Shown here piece after piece: positions 63,967 through 64,000 of a stretch of DNA of 64,000 nucleotides. A model generated the notes under the pieces. That model was not told the DNA's origin and ran no database searches. It was given only the letters and a program-made list of their open reading frames with translations. Position numbers and translations under genes: made by a program. The stretch spans positions 1-64,000 of the forward strand of contig NZ_JHBV01000038.1 of the NCBI RefSeq assembly GCF_000724545.1, given 5' to 3'. Source of the stretch: Aureispira sp. CCB-QB1 (GTDB lineage Bacteria; Bacteroidota; Bacteroidia; Chitinophagales; Saprospiraceae). Position 1 is the stretch's first letter, and each line of letters starts with the position of its first letter.

Positions 63967-64000
63967 ATAAGTCTTTGTGGCAAAAATTCCCAAGTAGATG

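Overview
The window is AT-rich bacterial chromosome and most likely comes from a member of the Bacteroidota, probably the Saprospiria/Aureispira neighbourhood. That placement is inference from several signs. Secreted proteins carry type IX secretion (T9SS) C-terminal signals. The left edge holds the end of a gliding-motility-type (CHU_C) domain. Several promoters match the Bacteroidota -33/-7 pattern (TTTG ... TAnnTTTG). There is a LytS/LytTR two-component pair with a TPR sensor, a TonB-dependent receptor with a carboxypeptidase-regulatory-like domain, and many short lipoproteins. I saw no tRNA, rRNA, CRISPR array, transposase or phage module.

Layout. 1-4.7 kb: tail of a T9SS protein, a candidate small RNA, a TetR-regulated flavin monooxygenase operon, and an ECF sigma factor overlapping a membrane-anchored coiled-coil partner. 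4.7-13.1 kb: a GH25 lysozyme lipoprotein and two MGT-type glycosyltransferases, a repeat-rich secreted protein cut short by an in-frame TGA, a type II NADH dehydrogenase, and the large subunit of methylmalonyl-CoA mutase. 13.2-31.1 kb: a T9SS protein, a TPR histidine kinase with LytTR regulator, cysS, a di-haem cytochrome c peroxidase lipoprotein, an alpha/beta hydrolase, a lipoprotein, a branched-chain-type 2-oxoacid dehydrogenase E2, a TonB-dependent receptor, cinA, and a gmhA-like isomerase. 31.1-34.2 kb: a MORN-like protein, the pyruvate dehydrogenase E2 and a small lipoprotein.

34.2-53.7 kb is a near-complete purine biosynthesis block: purF, purN, purD, purB, purC, purH, purQ, purL and purM on the minus strand, then guaB and guaA divergently on the plus strand. 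An acyl-ACP synthase III-like gene sits inside it. Every step from PRPP to IMP and on to GMP is present except AIR carboxylation (PurE/PurK). The PurC protein carries a C-terminal PurE-like domain that has lost its catalytic histidine. PurL and PurQ look like a split version of the large single-chain FGAM synthase.

53.7-64 kb: a small secreted protein, a large T9SS protein with tandem cysteine-rich repeats, an outer-membrane-barrel candidate with a lipoprotein, hemA, a RidA-family protein lacking the usual catalytic arginine, a small membrane protein, anmK and tonB.

The most unusual sequence is intergenic. A family of dispersed imperfect palindromes, with arms TAGTTCGTTGA/TCAACGAACTA and a conserved GC-rich core, appears at eight or more places from 1.6 to 61 kb, in short (about 35-50 bp) and long (175-253 bp) forms. 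It is dense around the purine genes, and one copy supplies a stop codon. Other structured elements are a 164-bp nested palindrome between purN and purF, nested palindromes upstream of purB, and five TGTAAA boxes at exact 10-bp spacing near 58.9 kb.
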